64,000 nucleotides of DNA from Clostridia bacterium (GCA_900752335.1 CAADUZ010000014.1:22115-86114); one strand, 5' to 3'. Shown: positions 34,449 to 44,721, numbered from the stretch's first letter. The notes: a model not told the origin generated them from the sequence alone. Translations and numbers: made by a program.

Positions 34449-36860
34449 TTGGCTAAACGTGGTAGAAAAGCAAAGAAAAGTAAATTAGATATAAATGTAG
34501 CAGTAGTATTTATGTTTTTCATAAGTATATTGCTTGCAATTTTAATATATACAAAATCGGGATATATAGGTGAACATTTAAGTCCTATACTTGGTGGGAT
34601 AATGGGTTCTATAAAATATATAATTCCAATAGGAACATTTCTAATAGCCATATATATGACAACTGAAGACAAAGAATATTTAATTTCTAAATTAATTCAA
34701 TATGGTATATTTTTAATATGTATTGCTACGATGCTTGCTGTGTTCCAATTCTCAAATGGAAATTTAGACGTAAATGGCGATTTTTCTACTGTAGTGGAAA
34801 GAGGCTATGAATTAGGAGAAAGCAATAATGGTGGTGGAGCAATAGGAACTGCCATTGCTTCTGTACTTATTGGTTTACTTGGAGAAATTGGCACTGTAAT
34901 ATTATGCATTGGCGTAGGCGCAATTCTTTTAGTATTTATATTTGGTATTAAACCAGCAGAAATGATAGCAGATTTTATCAATAATAGGCGAGAAGAAAAA
35001 GAAGAAAGACGTGCAGAAAGAGAAGAAGCAAGACTTGCGAGAATTAAAGAAAAGGAAGAAAATGAGGTTGTAAGGAAAGAAACTAAAAAGGAAAGAAGAT
35101 TAAGAGAAAAAGAAGAACAAAGAAGAGAAGCAGAGGAATTAGCAGAGCAGCTAACTATTAATTTAAATGATGCTTCTGAAGATGATAATGGAAAGAACAA
35201 AAAATTAAAAAAATATGACCACAAGGATGACGATATAATTCCATTTAGTATAGGTGGAAAAAGGAAAAAGGAAGAAGAAAAGGAAAAAGCAAATCCAGAC
35301 GTATTAGAAGCAAATTTATTTAAAGAAGAGCAAGAAACAAAAGAAGAAAAAGTAAAACAAGTTTTGCAATTAGAGCATACTTTAACTGTAGAAGACGAAC
35401 ATTATGAATTTCCTCCAATACAATTATTAGCAGAAGGAGAGAAAAAAGGAGTAAAAGGAGGAAAGAAAGCTGTTGCAGATACTGCAACTAAATTACAAAA
35501 AACATTATATAGTTTTGGTGTTTCAGCTAAAGTTGAAAATGTATCTGTAGGACCTGCAATAACAAGGTATGAATTAAAGCCAGCAGAAGGTGTACGAGTA
35601 AGCAAAATTGCAAACCTTGCAGATGATATTGCACTTAACCTAGCAGCAGAAACAATAAGAATCGAAGCTCCTATACCTGGAAAGCAGGCAGTAGGAATTG
35701 AAATTCCAAATAAAGAAAATGAAATAGTACCATTAAGGGATATAATAGACAGTGATACTTTCAAAAATCACAAATCAAAACTAGCATTTGCACTTGGAAA
35801 AGACGTTGCAGGAAACGAAGTAGTAACAGATATTGCCAAGATGCCACACGTACTTATTGCAGGTAGCACAGGTTCTGGTAAATCTGTATGTATTAATACT
35901 TTAATTTCAAGTATTATATATAAAGCAAAACCAAGTGAAGTAAAACTTGTTATGGTAGACCCAAAGGTTGTTGAGCTTTCTGTGTATAACGGTATACCAC
36001 ATTTGCTTATTCCTGTAGTTACAGACCCTAAAAAAGCAGCAGGAGCACTTGCTTGGGCTGTTCAAGAAATGGTAAATAGATATAGCTTATTTGCAAGTAA
36101 AAATGTAAGAGATATAAAAGGGTATAATGAAGCTTTGGAAGGAGAAGGCGAAGGTCATAAATTACCACAAATTGTAATAATAATAGACGAACTTTCAGAC
36201 TTGATGATGGTATCTCCAAAAGACGTAGAAGATTCAATTTGTAGATTAGCACAAATGGCAAGAGCAGCTGGTATGCACTTGGTAATCGCAACACAAAGAC
36301 CTTCTGTAGACGTTATTACAGGTATAATTAAAGCAAATATACCATCAAGAATATCATTTGCGGTATCTTCGCAAGTAGACTCTAGAACAATACTAGATAT
36401 GGCTGGTGCAGAAAAATTACTTGGAAAAGGGGACATGCTATTTTATCCAGCAGGAGCACCAAAGCCAACTAGAATTCAAGGTGCATTTATATCTGATAAA
36501 GAAGTGGAAAAAATAGTAGACTTTATAAAAAACAATGGAGAAGCAACATATAATGACGAAATATTAAAACAAATAGAAAACTCAAATAGTACAGACAAAG
36601 AAATAGATAGCCAAGACGAAGATGACGATACAGACCCATTATTAATGGAAGCAATAGACGTAGTTGTGGAAACTGGACAAGCATCAACCTCATTTATACA
36701 AAGGCGATTTAAAGTAGGATATGCAAGAGCAGGAAGAATAATAGATCAAATGGAAGAGAGAGGAATTATTTCAGGATTCCAAGGAAGCAAACCTCGTGAA
36801 GTGCTTATGTCCAAAGAAAGATGGGAAGAACTAAAAATGAGTAGCAATGGCGAAGAATAA
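34449..36860 (+). CDS. ftsK: FtsK/SpoIIIE DNA translocase
   Basis: This 803-aa hexameric DNA pump moves chromosomes through the division or sporulation septum. It has an N-terminal membrane domain with about four TM segments (to ~residue 165), a charged linker (~170-320), an alpha-beta RecA-like motor with Walker A AGSTGSGKSV, and the gamma winged helix at the end (FIQRRFKVGYARAGRIIDQM). I start at TTG 34449, because aaaggagg at 34433-34440 is optimally placed and the ATG at 34416 lies near the predicted transcription start. FtsK versus SpoIIIE cannot be separated by sequence alone. Confidence 0.96.
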   Translation: MAKRGRKAKKSKLDINVAVVFMFFISILLAILIYTKSGYIGEHLSPILGGIMGSIKYIIPIGTFLIAIYMTTEDKEYLISKLIQYGIFLICIATMLAVFQFSNGNLDVNGDFSTVVERGYELGESNNGGGAIGTAIASVLIGLLGEIGTVILCIGVGAILLVFIFGIKPAEMIADFINNRREEKEERRAEREEARLARIKEKEENEVVRKETKKERRLREKEEQRREAEELAEQLTINLNDASEDDNGKNKKLKKYDHKDDDIIPFSIGGKRKKEEEKEKANPDVLEANLFKEEQETKEEKVKQVLQLEHTLTVEDEHYEFPPIQLLAEGEKKGVKGGKKAVADTATKLQKTLYSFGVSAKVENVSVGPAITRYELKPAEGVRVSKIANLADDIALNLAAETIRIEAPIPGKQAVGIEIPNKENEIVPLRDIIDSDTFKNHKSKLAFALGKDVAGNEVVTDIAKMPHVLIAGSTGSGKSVCINTLISSIIYKAKPSEVKLVMVDPKVVELSVYNGIPHLLIPVVTDPKKAAGALAWAVQEMVNRYSLFASKNVRDIKGYNEALEGEGEGHKLPQIVIIIDELSDLMMVSPKDVEDSICRLAQMARAAGMHLVIATQRPSVDVITGIIKANIPSRISFAVSSQVDSRTILDMAGAEKLLGKGDMLFYPAGAPKPTRIQGAFISDKEVEKIVDFIKNNGEATYNDEILKQIENSNSTDKEIDSQDEDDDTDPLLMEAIDVVVETGQASTSFIQRRFKVGYARAGRIIDQMEERGIISGFQGSKPREVLMSKERWEELKMSSNGEE

Positions 36861-36880
36861 AATTACTAAAGAGGAGCAAT

Positions 36881-38371
36881 ATGGAAAAAAATAAGATTTT
36901 ATCTAAATTTAATATTGATATAAAAGATTATAACAATGAATTAGAGAAAATTTTAGAAAGCAAGCTATTTTCCTATGACGTAAAAAATCTTTTATTAAGC
37001 ATGCTATATAAAATAGAAAATGCATATAAAGACTATGAAACGGTAAAAGTGGAAGTTCCTTCAAAAAGAGAATATATAGAAAATTTATTAAGAATAATTA
37101 AAGAAAAATGTTTGAAAATATTTTTAGTAAAAGCAGGAACTAAGGAAGCAGAAGAATTAGAAAAAGAGAATATATTGTTTAAAGTAGACAGGAAAAATGG
37201 AGAGATAGTATGCTTCCAAAATGAATTTGTTATGCTAACAGCAATATTTAGCTTGGAAATTTCGCCAAGTTTAAAAGATTTACCATACGATTATGTAGAA
37301 AAGCCGTTGCTTGAATTATTAAAAATTGGAGAAATCGATTCTAGCATAGAAGTAATAAGAGATTTCAATGGCTGGTCATGGGATATAGATACAAAGGAAA
37401 TAAAAGACATAGAATACAATTATGTCTATGAAACAATGCTATTAGCTAATGGAAAAAACAATTTAAATAGCAAAAAACAAAAGAAAATATTTGAATTAGC
37501 ATCTAAAATAGCAATAAGAAAATATATGCAAGAATCAAATGATGCAGAATATAACGAAAAATTTGAAAAGATAAAAAAAGAAAAAGAAGAAAGATTAGAA
37601 TTATTCAATAATAAAAAGACATTTATAAATCAAATAACAGAAGAGAAAAAAGAACTAACAAAAGAAATAGAAAGAATTGATAAAATTTTAAACAACAATG
37701 AATTATTAAAAAAAGAATATTATGCTAGAAATGAAAAATTGGCAAACAAAGATAAAATCTTTAGTGTAAGCTATTTAGTTGGAATACTGGACAAAGAAAG
37801 AGTTAGCTTAATAGAAAAAATAGACGAATGTAATAAACTAATACTTCCCAAGGAATTTGTAAATCAAAAGAGCAAACTAGAAGAAGAAGTAAAGTTTTTA
37901 GAAGAAATATCAACATTGGACTATAGTAATGCTTTAATAGAATTAGCAACAGAATTTTTAAACCAGATTAAAGAAAAAATTTCTAAAATAAATGAAGAAA
38001 ATAAGGAAAAGCTAATTAATTTAATATATAAAATAAGGTATTATAGGTATATTCCAATAAGTAGGGAAAAATATATAAAAGATATAGAAGAATTAAAAGA
38101 AAAATTCGAAGAGGTAATAAAGAAAGTAATAAAAAAGGCGCAAGAACTTAAAATTTGGGATAACTTTTCAGAGGATACAGAATTAACATATCAGATTTTA
38201 AAAGAAATATTTGATATGAAAATGATATATTTACAAAATTTGAATATTCAATGTAAGTACGAAAACAAGGAACTATATATAGAATATTATGACGATACAA
38301 TTATAGAGAGTTCAATAAAAATTAAGGCAGATACAGTAAAAATAAAGAAAAAAATAAAGCTATTTATATAA
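36881..38371 (+). CDS. Coiled-coil protein of unknown function
   Basis: This 496-aa soluble protein is lysine/glutamate-rich. The N-terminal ~180 residues look globular (SRDFNGWSWDI-like patches, FSLEISPSLKDLP). Residues ~225-400 are predicted coiled coil (KIKKEKEERLELFNNKK, KELTKEIERIDKIL). It starts 20 bp after ftsK and ends 11 bp before the next gene, so it is in an operon with ftsK. No family recognised. Confidence 0.75.
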   Translation: MEKNKILSKFNIDIKDYNNELEKILESKLFSYDVKNLLLSMLYKIENAYKDYETVKVEVPSKREYIENLLRIIKEKCLKIFLVKAGTKEAEELEKENILFKVDRKNGEIVCFQNEFVMLTAIFSLEISPSLKDLPYDYVEKPLLELLKIGEIDSSIEVIRDFNGWSWDIDTKEIKDIEYNYVYETMLLANGKNNLNSKKQKKIFELASKIAIRKYMQESNDAEYNEKFEKIKKEKEERLELFNNKKTFINQITEEKKELTKEIERIDKILNNNELLKKEYYARNEKLANKDKIFSVSYLVGILDKERVSLIEKIDECNKLILPKEFVNQKSKLEEEVKFLEEISTLDYSNALIELATEFLNQIKEKISKINEENKEKLINLIYKIRYYRYIPISREKYIKDIEELKEKFEEVIKKVIKKAQELKIWDNFSEDTELTYQILKEIFDMKMIYLQNLNIQCKYENKELYIEYYDDTIIESSIKIKADTVKIKKKIKLFI

Positions 38372-38382
38372 GGGAGGAATTT

Positions 38383-40032
38383 ATGAAAGTAACTTTTTTA
38401 GGTGCAACAAAAACTGTAACAGGCTCTAACTTTTTAGTAGAGGGAGCAGGAAAGAAGTTTTTAGTAGACTGTGGAATGTATCAAGGTTCTGCAGCAGATG
38501 AATACGAAAATGAAGCACCATTTTTATTTAATGTAGACGAGATAGATTTTGTGTTACTTACACATGCGCATATAGACCATTCTGGAAGGATACCAAAATT
38601 ATATAATGAAGGATATAGAAATCCAGTTATTGCAACAAAAGCAACATGTGATTTATGTTCAATAATGCTTCCAGATAGTGGACACATTCAAGAAATGGAA
38701 GCAGAGTGGAAGAATAAAAAAAGAGAAAGAAAAGGCGAAGATCCAATACCACCAATGTATACAGCAGAAGATGCAGCAAAATCAATCGAAATATTTAAGC
38801 CTGTACAATATAACGAAATAGTTGATATAGACGAAAATATAAAAGCAAGGTTTAATGATGCAGGGCATATGCTTGGCTCAAGCATTATAGAAGTATGGAT
38901 TACAGAAAATGGAGAAACTAAAAAGATAGTATTTACAGGAGATTTAGGAAATAATGATATTCCACTTTTATCGCCACCAACAATGATAAGTGATGCAGAT
39001 TATCTAGTAATGGAATCTACTTATGGAAATAGGCTACATATGAGAAATGACGATAAAGCAGAAATTTTCTTAAATGTAGTTTATGAAACATTGGAAAAAG
39101 GCGGAACAGTAGTTATACCATCATTTGCAGTAGGTAGAACACAAGAAATTTTATATGAACTAAATAGAATAAAAGACAAAAAAGATGACGAAGAATTCTA
39201 TAAAAAATATCAAAAATTAATGAGTGTTCCTGTATATGTAGATAGCCCGCTTGCAATATCAGCAACGGAAATATTTAAAGAAAACATGAATTTATTTAAT
39301 GAAGAAACTCAAGAAATAATAAATGCTGGAGATAATCCACTAGAATTTTCAGGATTAAAATTTACAAGAACTGCAGAAGAATCAAAAGCACTTAATGCCA
39401 GCGAAGAATCTTCAATAATAATTTCTGCAAGTGGTATGTGCGAAGTAGGAAGAATAAAGCATCATTTAAAACACCACTTATGGGAACCAAATAGTACAAT
39501 TTTATTTGTTGGCTACCAAGCACCAGGAACACTTGGAAGAAAATTGGTAGATGGAGAGAAAAAAGTAAAAATATTTGGAGAAGAAATAGCTGTAAATGCT
39601 AGAGTAGAATACATAGAAGGATATTCTGGACATGCAGACCAAGAATGGCTTATGAATTTCGTATATTCATTTACAAATCCGCCAAAACATATCTTTTTAG
39701 TACATGGAGAGCCAGAAGGACAAGTAGTTTTAAAACAAAAATTAGAAGAAAATACTGAAATACCAATTACAATACCTGATTTTGGTGAAACTTACGAAAT
39801 AGATAAAGATATAGAAATGGTAGGCAAGACAGAAGACAAGGCAAGAGAAAGATATTTAAGACTAGAAGTATTAGAGAGAATGAACACTTTAAAAGAAGAA
39901 TTAGAAGATATGTCTACAATAGTTAAAGAAGAATATCTACAGAAAAATGCTACTGATGCAGATATAGTTAGAATAAAAGAAAGATTAAAAGAATTAGAAT
40001 CACAAATAGTAAGAATAGTTGAAAATAAATAG
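38383..40032 (+). CDS. Beta-CASP metallo-beta-lactamase-fold RNase-like hydrolase
   Basis: This 549-aa protein starts MKVTFLGATKTVTGSNFLVE and has the metal-binding THAHIDHSG motif, DAGHMLGSS, FTGDLGNND, the beta-CASP segment (VVIPSFAVGRTQEILYEL, SASGMCEVGRIKHHLKHH) and the RMMBL histidine box (YSGHADQEWL, LVHGEPEGQ). It belongs to the CPSF73/YSH1-like group of bacterial exonuclease-like enzymes. The C-terminal ~60 residues are an extra helical extension. Operon with ftsK is likely. Confidence 0.93.
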   Translation: MKVTFLGATKTVTGSNFLVEGAGKKFLVDCGMYQGSAADEYENEAPFLFNVDEIDFVLLTHAHIDHSGRIPKLYNEGYRNPVIATKATCDLCSIMLPDSGHIQEMEAEWKNKKRERKGEDPIPPMYTAEDAAKSIEIFKPVQYNEIVDIDENIKARFNDAGHMLGSSIIEVWITENGETKKIVFTGDLGNNDIPLLSPPTMISDADYLVMESTYGNRLHMRNDDKAEIFLNVVYETLEKGGTVVIPSFAVGRTQEILYELNRIKDKKDDEEFYKKYQKLMSVPVYVDSPLAISATEIFKENMNLFNEETQEIINAGDNPLEFSGLKFTRTAEESKALNASEESSIIISASGMCEVGRIKHHLKHHLWEPNSTILFVGYQAPGTLGRKLVDGEKKVKIFGEEIAVNARVEYIEGYSGHADQEWLMNFVYSFTNPPKHIFLVHGEPEGQVVLKQKLEENTEIPITIPDFGETYEIDKDIEMVGKTEDKARERYLRLEVLERMNTLKEELEDMSTIVKEEYLQKNATDADIVRIKERLKELESQIVRIVENK

Positions 40033-40043
40033 GTTTAATATTG

Positions 40044-40100
40044 GTTATATTTGTTCCATCTTGAAACACATATATTCTGTAGGAGATGGAGCAATATAAC
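40044..40100. repeat. Hairpin with GTTCCATCTT arm (divergent repeat copy D)
   Basis: 40044-40061 pairs with 40084-40100 (one bulge and one G-U). It begins gttccatcttg like copies A and B, and its loop contains atatattctgt, which also appears inverted beside copy A (19685-19695), but its other end differs. Confidence 0.5.
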
Positions 40101-40129
40101 TAAAGAAGAAAATCATAAAGGAGAAACAG

Positions 40130-42067
40130 ATGAAAAACAAGTATTTTAATGATGCTATAATAGGAGGAAAAGACATAACGGCAAGCTTTACATATCATGG
40201 AGAAATGTTAAGACTTATGCACAACACGCCAGATTTTAGACAATTTTTAGATTTTTTTCATACAGGAGTCAAAATAAATGACTCTTGTATAATATATTTG
40301 CATGAAGACCAGAACAATAGATATAATCAGTATTATACAGAAGATACAAATATATTAAACACGGAGATAGAAAATACATATTTTAATTTAGCGATAAAGC
40401 AAATAGACTTTGTATCAAACAAAAACAGTGTACTAATAAAAAGATATATTTTTAAAAACAATAATGTTATTGACTTAAACGTGAACTTTTTAGTACATTC
40501 AAAACTACTTTCAAATCCAAATAACATGGTGGGTTCAAAAATAGAAGATAATGTGCTAATGCAATATAGTCATAATAACACAGTTTGCATGTTTTCAAAA
40601 AAACATATAAATGCTCACCAACTAAACGATACTGATAATAATATTGGAAGCGGTGTAATACATGACAAAGATTACATAGGAATGAGTGCAGATTCTAGTA
40701 TAAACTATGAACTTGGCATAATAAAACCAGGAGAAACAAAAGAACTTGACATATATTTGTATGTTATAGAAAATGACAAAGTAAATCAAGAAGAAATGTG
40801 GAAAAACATAGAAAATATTAGAAAACAAGACGTGGTAGCAGAACAAAATTCGGTGCAAAAATATTGGAAAAAATATGTAAAAGAACATATCAATATAGAG
40901 CTAAAAGAAGAAAATAGTGAATATAATAAAAAGTTCAATAAAATATATAAAAGAAGTATATTGCTATTCCCACTGCTAACAAACAAAGAAACAGGTGGAG
41001 TCGCCGCAGCAGTAGAAGTAGACGAAAATCTATCGCAGTGTGGCAGATACGGATACTGCTGGCCACGTGATGCGGTATTTATTACAAGAGCATTTGATAA
41101 ATTAAAAATGAACAAAGAAACAGAAAAATTCTATAAAATATTTTGCAAAAACACACAAAGCAAAAATGGAATGTGGGAGCAAAGATTTTACACAGACGGA
41201 AGACTCGCACCGTGTTGGGGTTATCAAATAGACGAAACCGCAGGTGTTGTATATGGAGCATGCGAGCACTATAAAGTAACAAAAGACAAAAAATTCCTAA
41301 AAGAAGTATTGAAAATGTGCGAAAACGCAGTGAAATTCTTATGTATATACATGGATAATATATTAGGAATACATGACGACAGCGACATAGTAAAAAACGA
41401 AATAGAAAAAACATATCATACGGAAGACAGAAACAAACTACCAGTAAGCTACGACCTGTGGGAAATGCACGAAGGAGTGAGTCTTTACTCGCTTGCAAGC
41501 ATTTATGCAGCATTTAACGCAATAGAAGAAATGTATGCAGTATTCAAACCAGAATACGAAGAAAAAAACAGACTAAAACTAGAAAGCATAAACAAATTAA
41601 GCAAAAAACTCGACTTTTATAAAAAAGAGATAGAAAAATATGTAGACGAAAAAATGTACAACCAAAACACAAAAACCTTAAAAAGAAACGCAGAAGACGA
41701 AATAACAGACATAAGCGTACTAGGAACAGTAGTACCATTTAAAATGTACAAAGCAAAAGAAAAGAAAATCACAAACACAATAGAAAAAATAAACATGAGA
41801 TTAAGAACATACACAGGTGGCTACTTAAGATTCGAAGGAGACCACTATAGAGAAGGAAACAGCCCATGGGCAATAGCAACACTATGGATGGCAATGTATT
41901 ATAAAGAAATAGGAGAAAAGAAAAAAGCACAAGAATGCATAGACTTCATAGTAAACAGCTCTAATAAACACGGACTACTCGGAGAACAAATCGACAATAG
42001 CACAATGCAACCAAACTGGGTAATAGGCCTAGCATGGTCTCATGCCATGTTCATTTTGGGAATTTAG
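40130..42067 (+). CDS. Glycoside hydrolase family 15 protein (glucoamylase-like)
   Basis: This 645-aa protein has an N-terminal beta-sandwich (~1-250) and a C-terminal (alpha/alpha)6 barrel. The motifs CGRYGYCWPRDAVFITRAF, WEMHEGVSLYSLASIYAAF, TGGYLRFEGDHYREGNSPW and GLLGEQIDNSTMQPNWVIGL are typical of bacterial GH15 glucoamylases/trehalases; the catalytic acid is expected in WEMHEG and the base in EQID. No signal peptide, so it is probably cytosolic, acting on alpha-glucans. Its last codons are formed by the left end of the RAYT element. Confidence 0.9.
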   Translation: MKNKYFNDAIIGGKDITASFTYHGEMLRLMHNTPDFRQFLDFFHTGVKINDSCIIYLHEDQNNRYNQYYTEDTNILNTEIENTYFNLAIKQIDFVSNKNSVLIKRYIFKNNNVIDLNVNFLVHSKLLSNPNNMVGSKIEDNVLMQYSHNNTVCMFSKKHINAHQLNDTDNNIGSGVIHDKDYIGMSADSSINYELGIIKPGETKELDIYLYVIENDKVNQEEMWKNIENIRKQDVVAEQNSVQKYWKKYVKEHINIELKEENSEYNKKFNKIYKRSILLFPLLTNKETGGVAAAVEVDENLSQCGRYGYCWPRDAVFITRAFDKLKMNKETEKFYKIFCKNTQSKNGMWEQRFYTDGRLAPCWGYQIDETAGVVYGACEHYKVTKDKKFLKEVLKMCENAVKFLCIYMDNILGIHDDSDIVKNEIEKTYHTEDRNKLPVSYDLWEMHEGVSLYSLASIYAAFNAIEEMYAVFKPEYEEKNRLKLESINKLSKKLDFYKKEIEKYVDEKMYNQNTKTLKRNAEDEITDISVLGTVVPFKMYKAKEKKITNTIEKINMRLRTYTGGYLRFEGDHYREGNSPWAIATLWMAMYYKEIGEKKKAQECIDFIVNSSNKHGLLGEQIDNSTMQPNWVIGLAWSHAMFILGI

Positions 42068-43217
42068 GGACAGGTCTCATTTTCTCATTTTGGATAAAAT
42101 TGGGAAAATGGGGACAGGTTTTATTTTCTCACTATGGCAAAATCATTTTTCTATTAACATAAAAATAGAGATAGGACTATCTACATAGCATAAAAAACTG
42201 ACTAAATTTGAAAAAATTGTAAATTTTTAGTAAAAACTATAGAATATTCATTAGAAATATGCTATAGTTTTTATGTGTAAAATGGGTTAATATACTATAA
42301 CAGGGGTGAAATATAATAAAGGAGTGATTAATATCCCTAGAAATAGTAGAAATAATTCAAAAATTGACACGAAAACATATCACGTAATTATTAGAGGAAT
42401 CAATAAACAAGATATATTCTTTGATAATCTTGATAAGAAAAAATTTTTGAAAGAGTTAAAGAAAACTAAAGAAGAATATAAATTTGAAATATACGCTTAT
42501 GTTTTAATGAGTAATCATATACATATTATTATACATGATTTAGAGGATAATTTATCAAATGTTCTTCATAAACTGTGTATGAAATATGCAATGTATTTTA
42601 ATACTAAATACGAAAGAGTTGGGCATGTTTTTCAGAATAGATTTAAAAGTAAGGGAGTAGATACTGATACATATTTGTTGAATTTAGTAAGGTACATTCA
42701 TAAAAATCCAGAAAAAGACGGAATAAGTAAAATGCAGGATTACTCGTGGAGCAGCTATAAAGAATATTTGTATAAGAAAAATATAACTGATACAGATTTT
42801 GTTTTAGACTTATTAAGTGAAAACAGAAGAAGAGCAATAGAAATTTTTGAGAAATTTAACGGAAATCGAGAGGACAAGTATACAAGTGCGGAGTTCGAGA
42901 TAGAAAATACAATTACGGACCAGGAAGCGGTGTATTTTATTAAATTGTTATTAAATTCAGATAATGTATTGTCTATTTTAAACTATGACAAAGAAAAGAG
43001 AGATAAACTGATTAATGAGATACATAAGATAAAAGGAATTAGTATAAAGCAAATGTGTAGAATATTGGAAATAAATAAGAATGTTATATATAGAGCTATA
43101 GAAATGAAGAACAAGAAAAAATAGGTAAGATTAATAATACTAAAATGGGAAAAAGGCACATGTCTTCATTTTTATCTATATATCGAAAAATGGGAAAATG
43201 AGACCTGTCCCTAAATT
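42061..43217 (+). mobile_element. RAYT element with 31-bp terminal inverted repeats
   Basis: 42061-42091 and 43187-43217 are inverted repeats matching 30 of 31 bases, both containing GGGACAGG. They bracket a REP-associated tyrosine transposase. Additional internal copies of ggggacaggt (42110-42119) and degenerate acatgtc (43159) also occur. The left end supplies the stop codon of the GH15 gene, and the right end stops 16 bp before the radA start, so the element is fitted into a very tight gap. Confidence 0.88.
42324..43123 (+). CDS. REP-associated tyrosine transposase (RAYT, Y1/HUH family)
   Basis: An HUH single-strand transposase (about 265 aa) with the metal-binding histidine pair in MSNHIHIIIHD and a RYIHKNPEKDGIS and DYSWSSYKEYL region; the catalytic tyrosine lies in the C-terminal helix. 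RAYTs process REP hairpins rather than TnpB-associated IS200/IS605 ends, and no tnpB is present. The expected start, ATG-Pro-Arg, is ATC at 42333-42335 after a ggag site, so translation may begin at GTG 42324 or GTG 42306, or be impaired. The frame is otherwise intact to the stop at about 43124. Confidence 0.88.
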
Positions 43218-43233
43218 CTCAAGGAGGGAGATT

Positions 43234-44604
43234 ATGGCGAAGGCGAAGACGATTTTTGTGTGTAGTAGTTGCGGATATGAGTCAGCAAAATGGCTTGGTA
43301 AGTGTCCGGCTTGCAATGAATGGAATAGTTTCTATGAAGAGAAGGTAGCAAATCAGGTAAGTACTGCAGGTGGAAAGAGCAGTTCTAGTAGAGAAAGAAG
43401 TGTTCCGAGAAAGTTAAAAGAAGTTGAAGGTATTGAAGCTACGAGAACTAGTACAGGAATAGGCGAATTAGACAGAGTGCTAGGAGGAGGACTGGTTAAA
43501 GGTTCACTTGTTTTGGTTGGTGGCGAGCCTGGAATTGGTAAGTCGACGCTTATTTTGCAGCTTTGCGATAAGGCTAAAGGCGATGGCAAGGTTTTATATA
43601 TTTCAGGAGAGGAATCGGCAGAGCAAGTAAAGATTAGGGCAGATAGGCTAAATATAAATAATGACGATTTAATGTTTTTAGGCGAAACTAATATTGATAA
43701 TATTCAAGAAGCGATATTTTCAGTAAATCCAAAACTTGTGATTATCGATTCAATCCAAACAATGTATTCGGAGGAAATTACCTCGGCAGCTGGTACTGTA
43801 AGCCAAGTTAGAGAGATAACGGCACGTATTATGCGTATGTGCAAGGATAATGGTATAACTACAATAATAATTGGTCATGTTACTAAAGATGGAAATATTG
43901 CAGGTCCAAGAGTATTAGAGCACATGGTGGATACAGTTTTGTATTTAGAAGGAGAGAGGTATTTTTCTTATAGAATTTTACGCAGTGTAAAAAATAGATT
44001 TGGTTCAACAAATGAAGTAGGCATGTTTGAAATGAAAAACGAAGGAATGGTGGAAATTACTAACCCATCTTCAATTCTTATTTCAGAGCGAGATGATAAC
44101 CCAGCAGGTTCTATAATCGTGGCAAGCATGGAAGGAACGAGACCGCTTTTGGTAGAACTTCAAGCACTCACTACACCAAGTGTGTTTGGCATACCAAAAA
44201 GAACGGCAAATGGCATAGACTACAATAGATTAGCAGTACTAATTGCTGTTGCAGAGAAGAGAGCTGGAATCAACTTGGGGGGACAGGACGTTTACTTAAA
44301 CGTAGTAAGCGGAATAAAATTAGCAGAGCCAGCAGTAGATTTAGGAATAATACTTGCATGTACTTCAAGTTACAAAAATGTGAGTATACCTCAAGAAATA
44401 GTAGCAATAGGCGAAGTAGGGCTTACAGGCGAAGTAAGAGCAGTTAATATGATAGAAAAAAGGATAAAAGAAGCGGAAAAATTAGGATTTAAGAAATGTA
44501 TTATACCAGAAAGTAATAAAAAACTATTGAAAGAAACATATAAATTAGATATAATAGGGGTTAGAAATATAAATGAAGCTATAAAAGGCTTGCAGCTGAA
44601 GTAA
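43234..44604 (+). CDS. radA: DNA repair protein RadA (Sms)
   Basis: RadA (456 aa) is a RecA-like helicase acting on recombination intermediates. A zinc finger CSSCGYESAKWLGKCPAC opens the protein, Walker A is GEPGIGKST (~98-106), the KNRFGST RadA motif follows near 260, and a Lon-protease-like C-terminal domain ends LGFKKCIIPESNKKL. The start ATG 43234 has aaggaggg; the frame from 43198 would begin inside the RAYT end. It is followed by disA, the conserved radA-disA pair. Confidence 0.96.
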   Translation: MAKAKTIFVCSSCGYESAKWLGKCPACNEWNSFYEEKVANQVSTAGGKSSSSRERSVPRKLKEVEGIEATRTSTGIGELDRVLGGGLVKGSLVLVGGEPGIGKSTLILQLCDKAKGDGKVLYISGEESAEQVKIRADRLNINNDDLMFLGETNIDNIQEAIFSVNPKLVIIDSIQTMYSEEITSAAGTVSQVREITARIMRMCKDNGITTIIIGHVTKDGNIAGPRVLEHMVDTVLYLEGERYFSYRILRSVKNRFGSTNEVGMFEMKNEGMVEITNPSSILISERDDNPAGSIIVASMEGTRPLLVELQALTTPSVFGIPKRTANGIDYNRLAVLIAVAEKRAGINLGGQDVYLNVVSGIKLAEPAVDLGIILACTSSYKNVSIPQEIVAIGEVGLTGEVRAVNMIEKRIKEAEKLGFKKCIIPESNKKLLKETYKLDIIGVRNINEAIKGLQLK

Positions 44605-44635
44605 ACAAAGAGATTGTTTATATGAAAATGCTTTT

Positions 44636-44705
44636 ACACCTGTCCCCAGAGGTGACATAAATGTCACTTTTGTGACAGGTACCAAAGTGACAGGCACCAA
44701 AAAGA
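44636..44705. repeat. Compound REP-like hairpins (GGGGACAGG and GTGACAGGCACC types)
   Basis: acctgtcccc (44638-44647), a gtgacataaatgtcac hairpin (44652-44667) and gtgacaggt/gtgacaggcacc units follow each other between radA and disA. gtgacaggcacc (44687-44698) is the inverted copy of 6125-6136. Confidence 0.65.
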
Positions 44706-44721
44706 CAAAGGAGTGAGTAGA

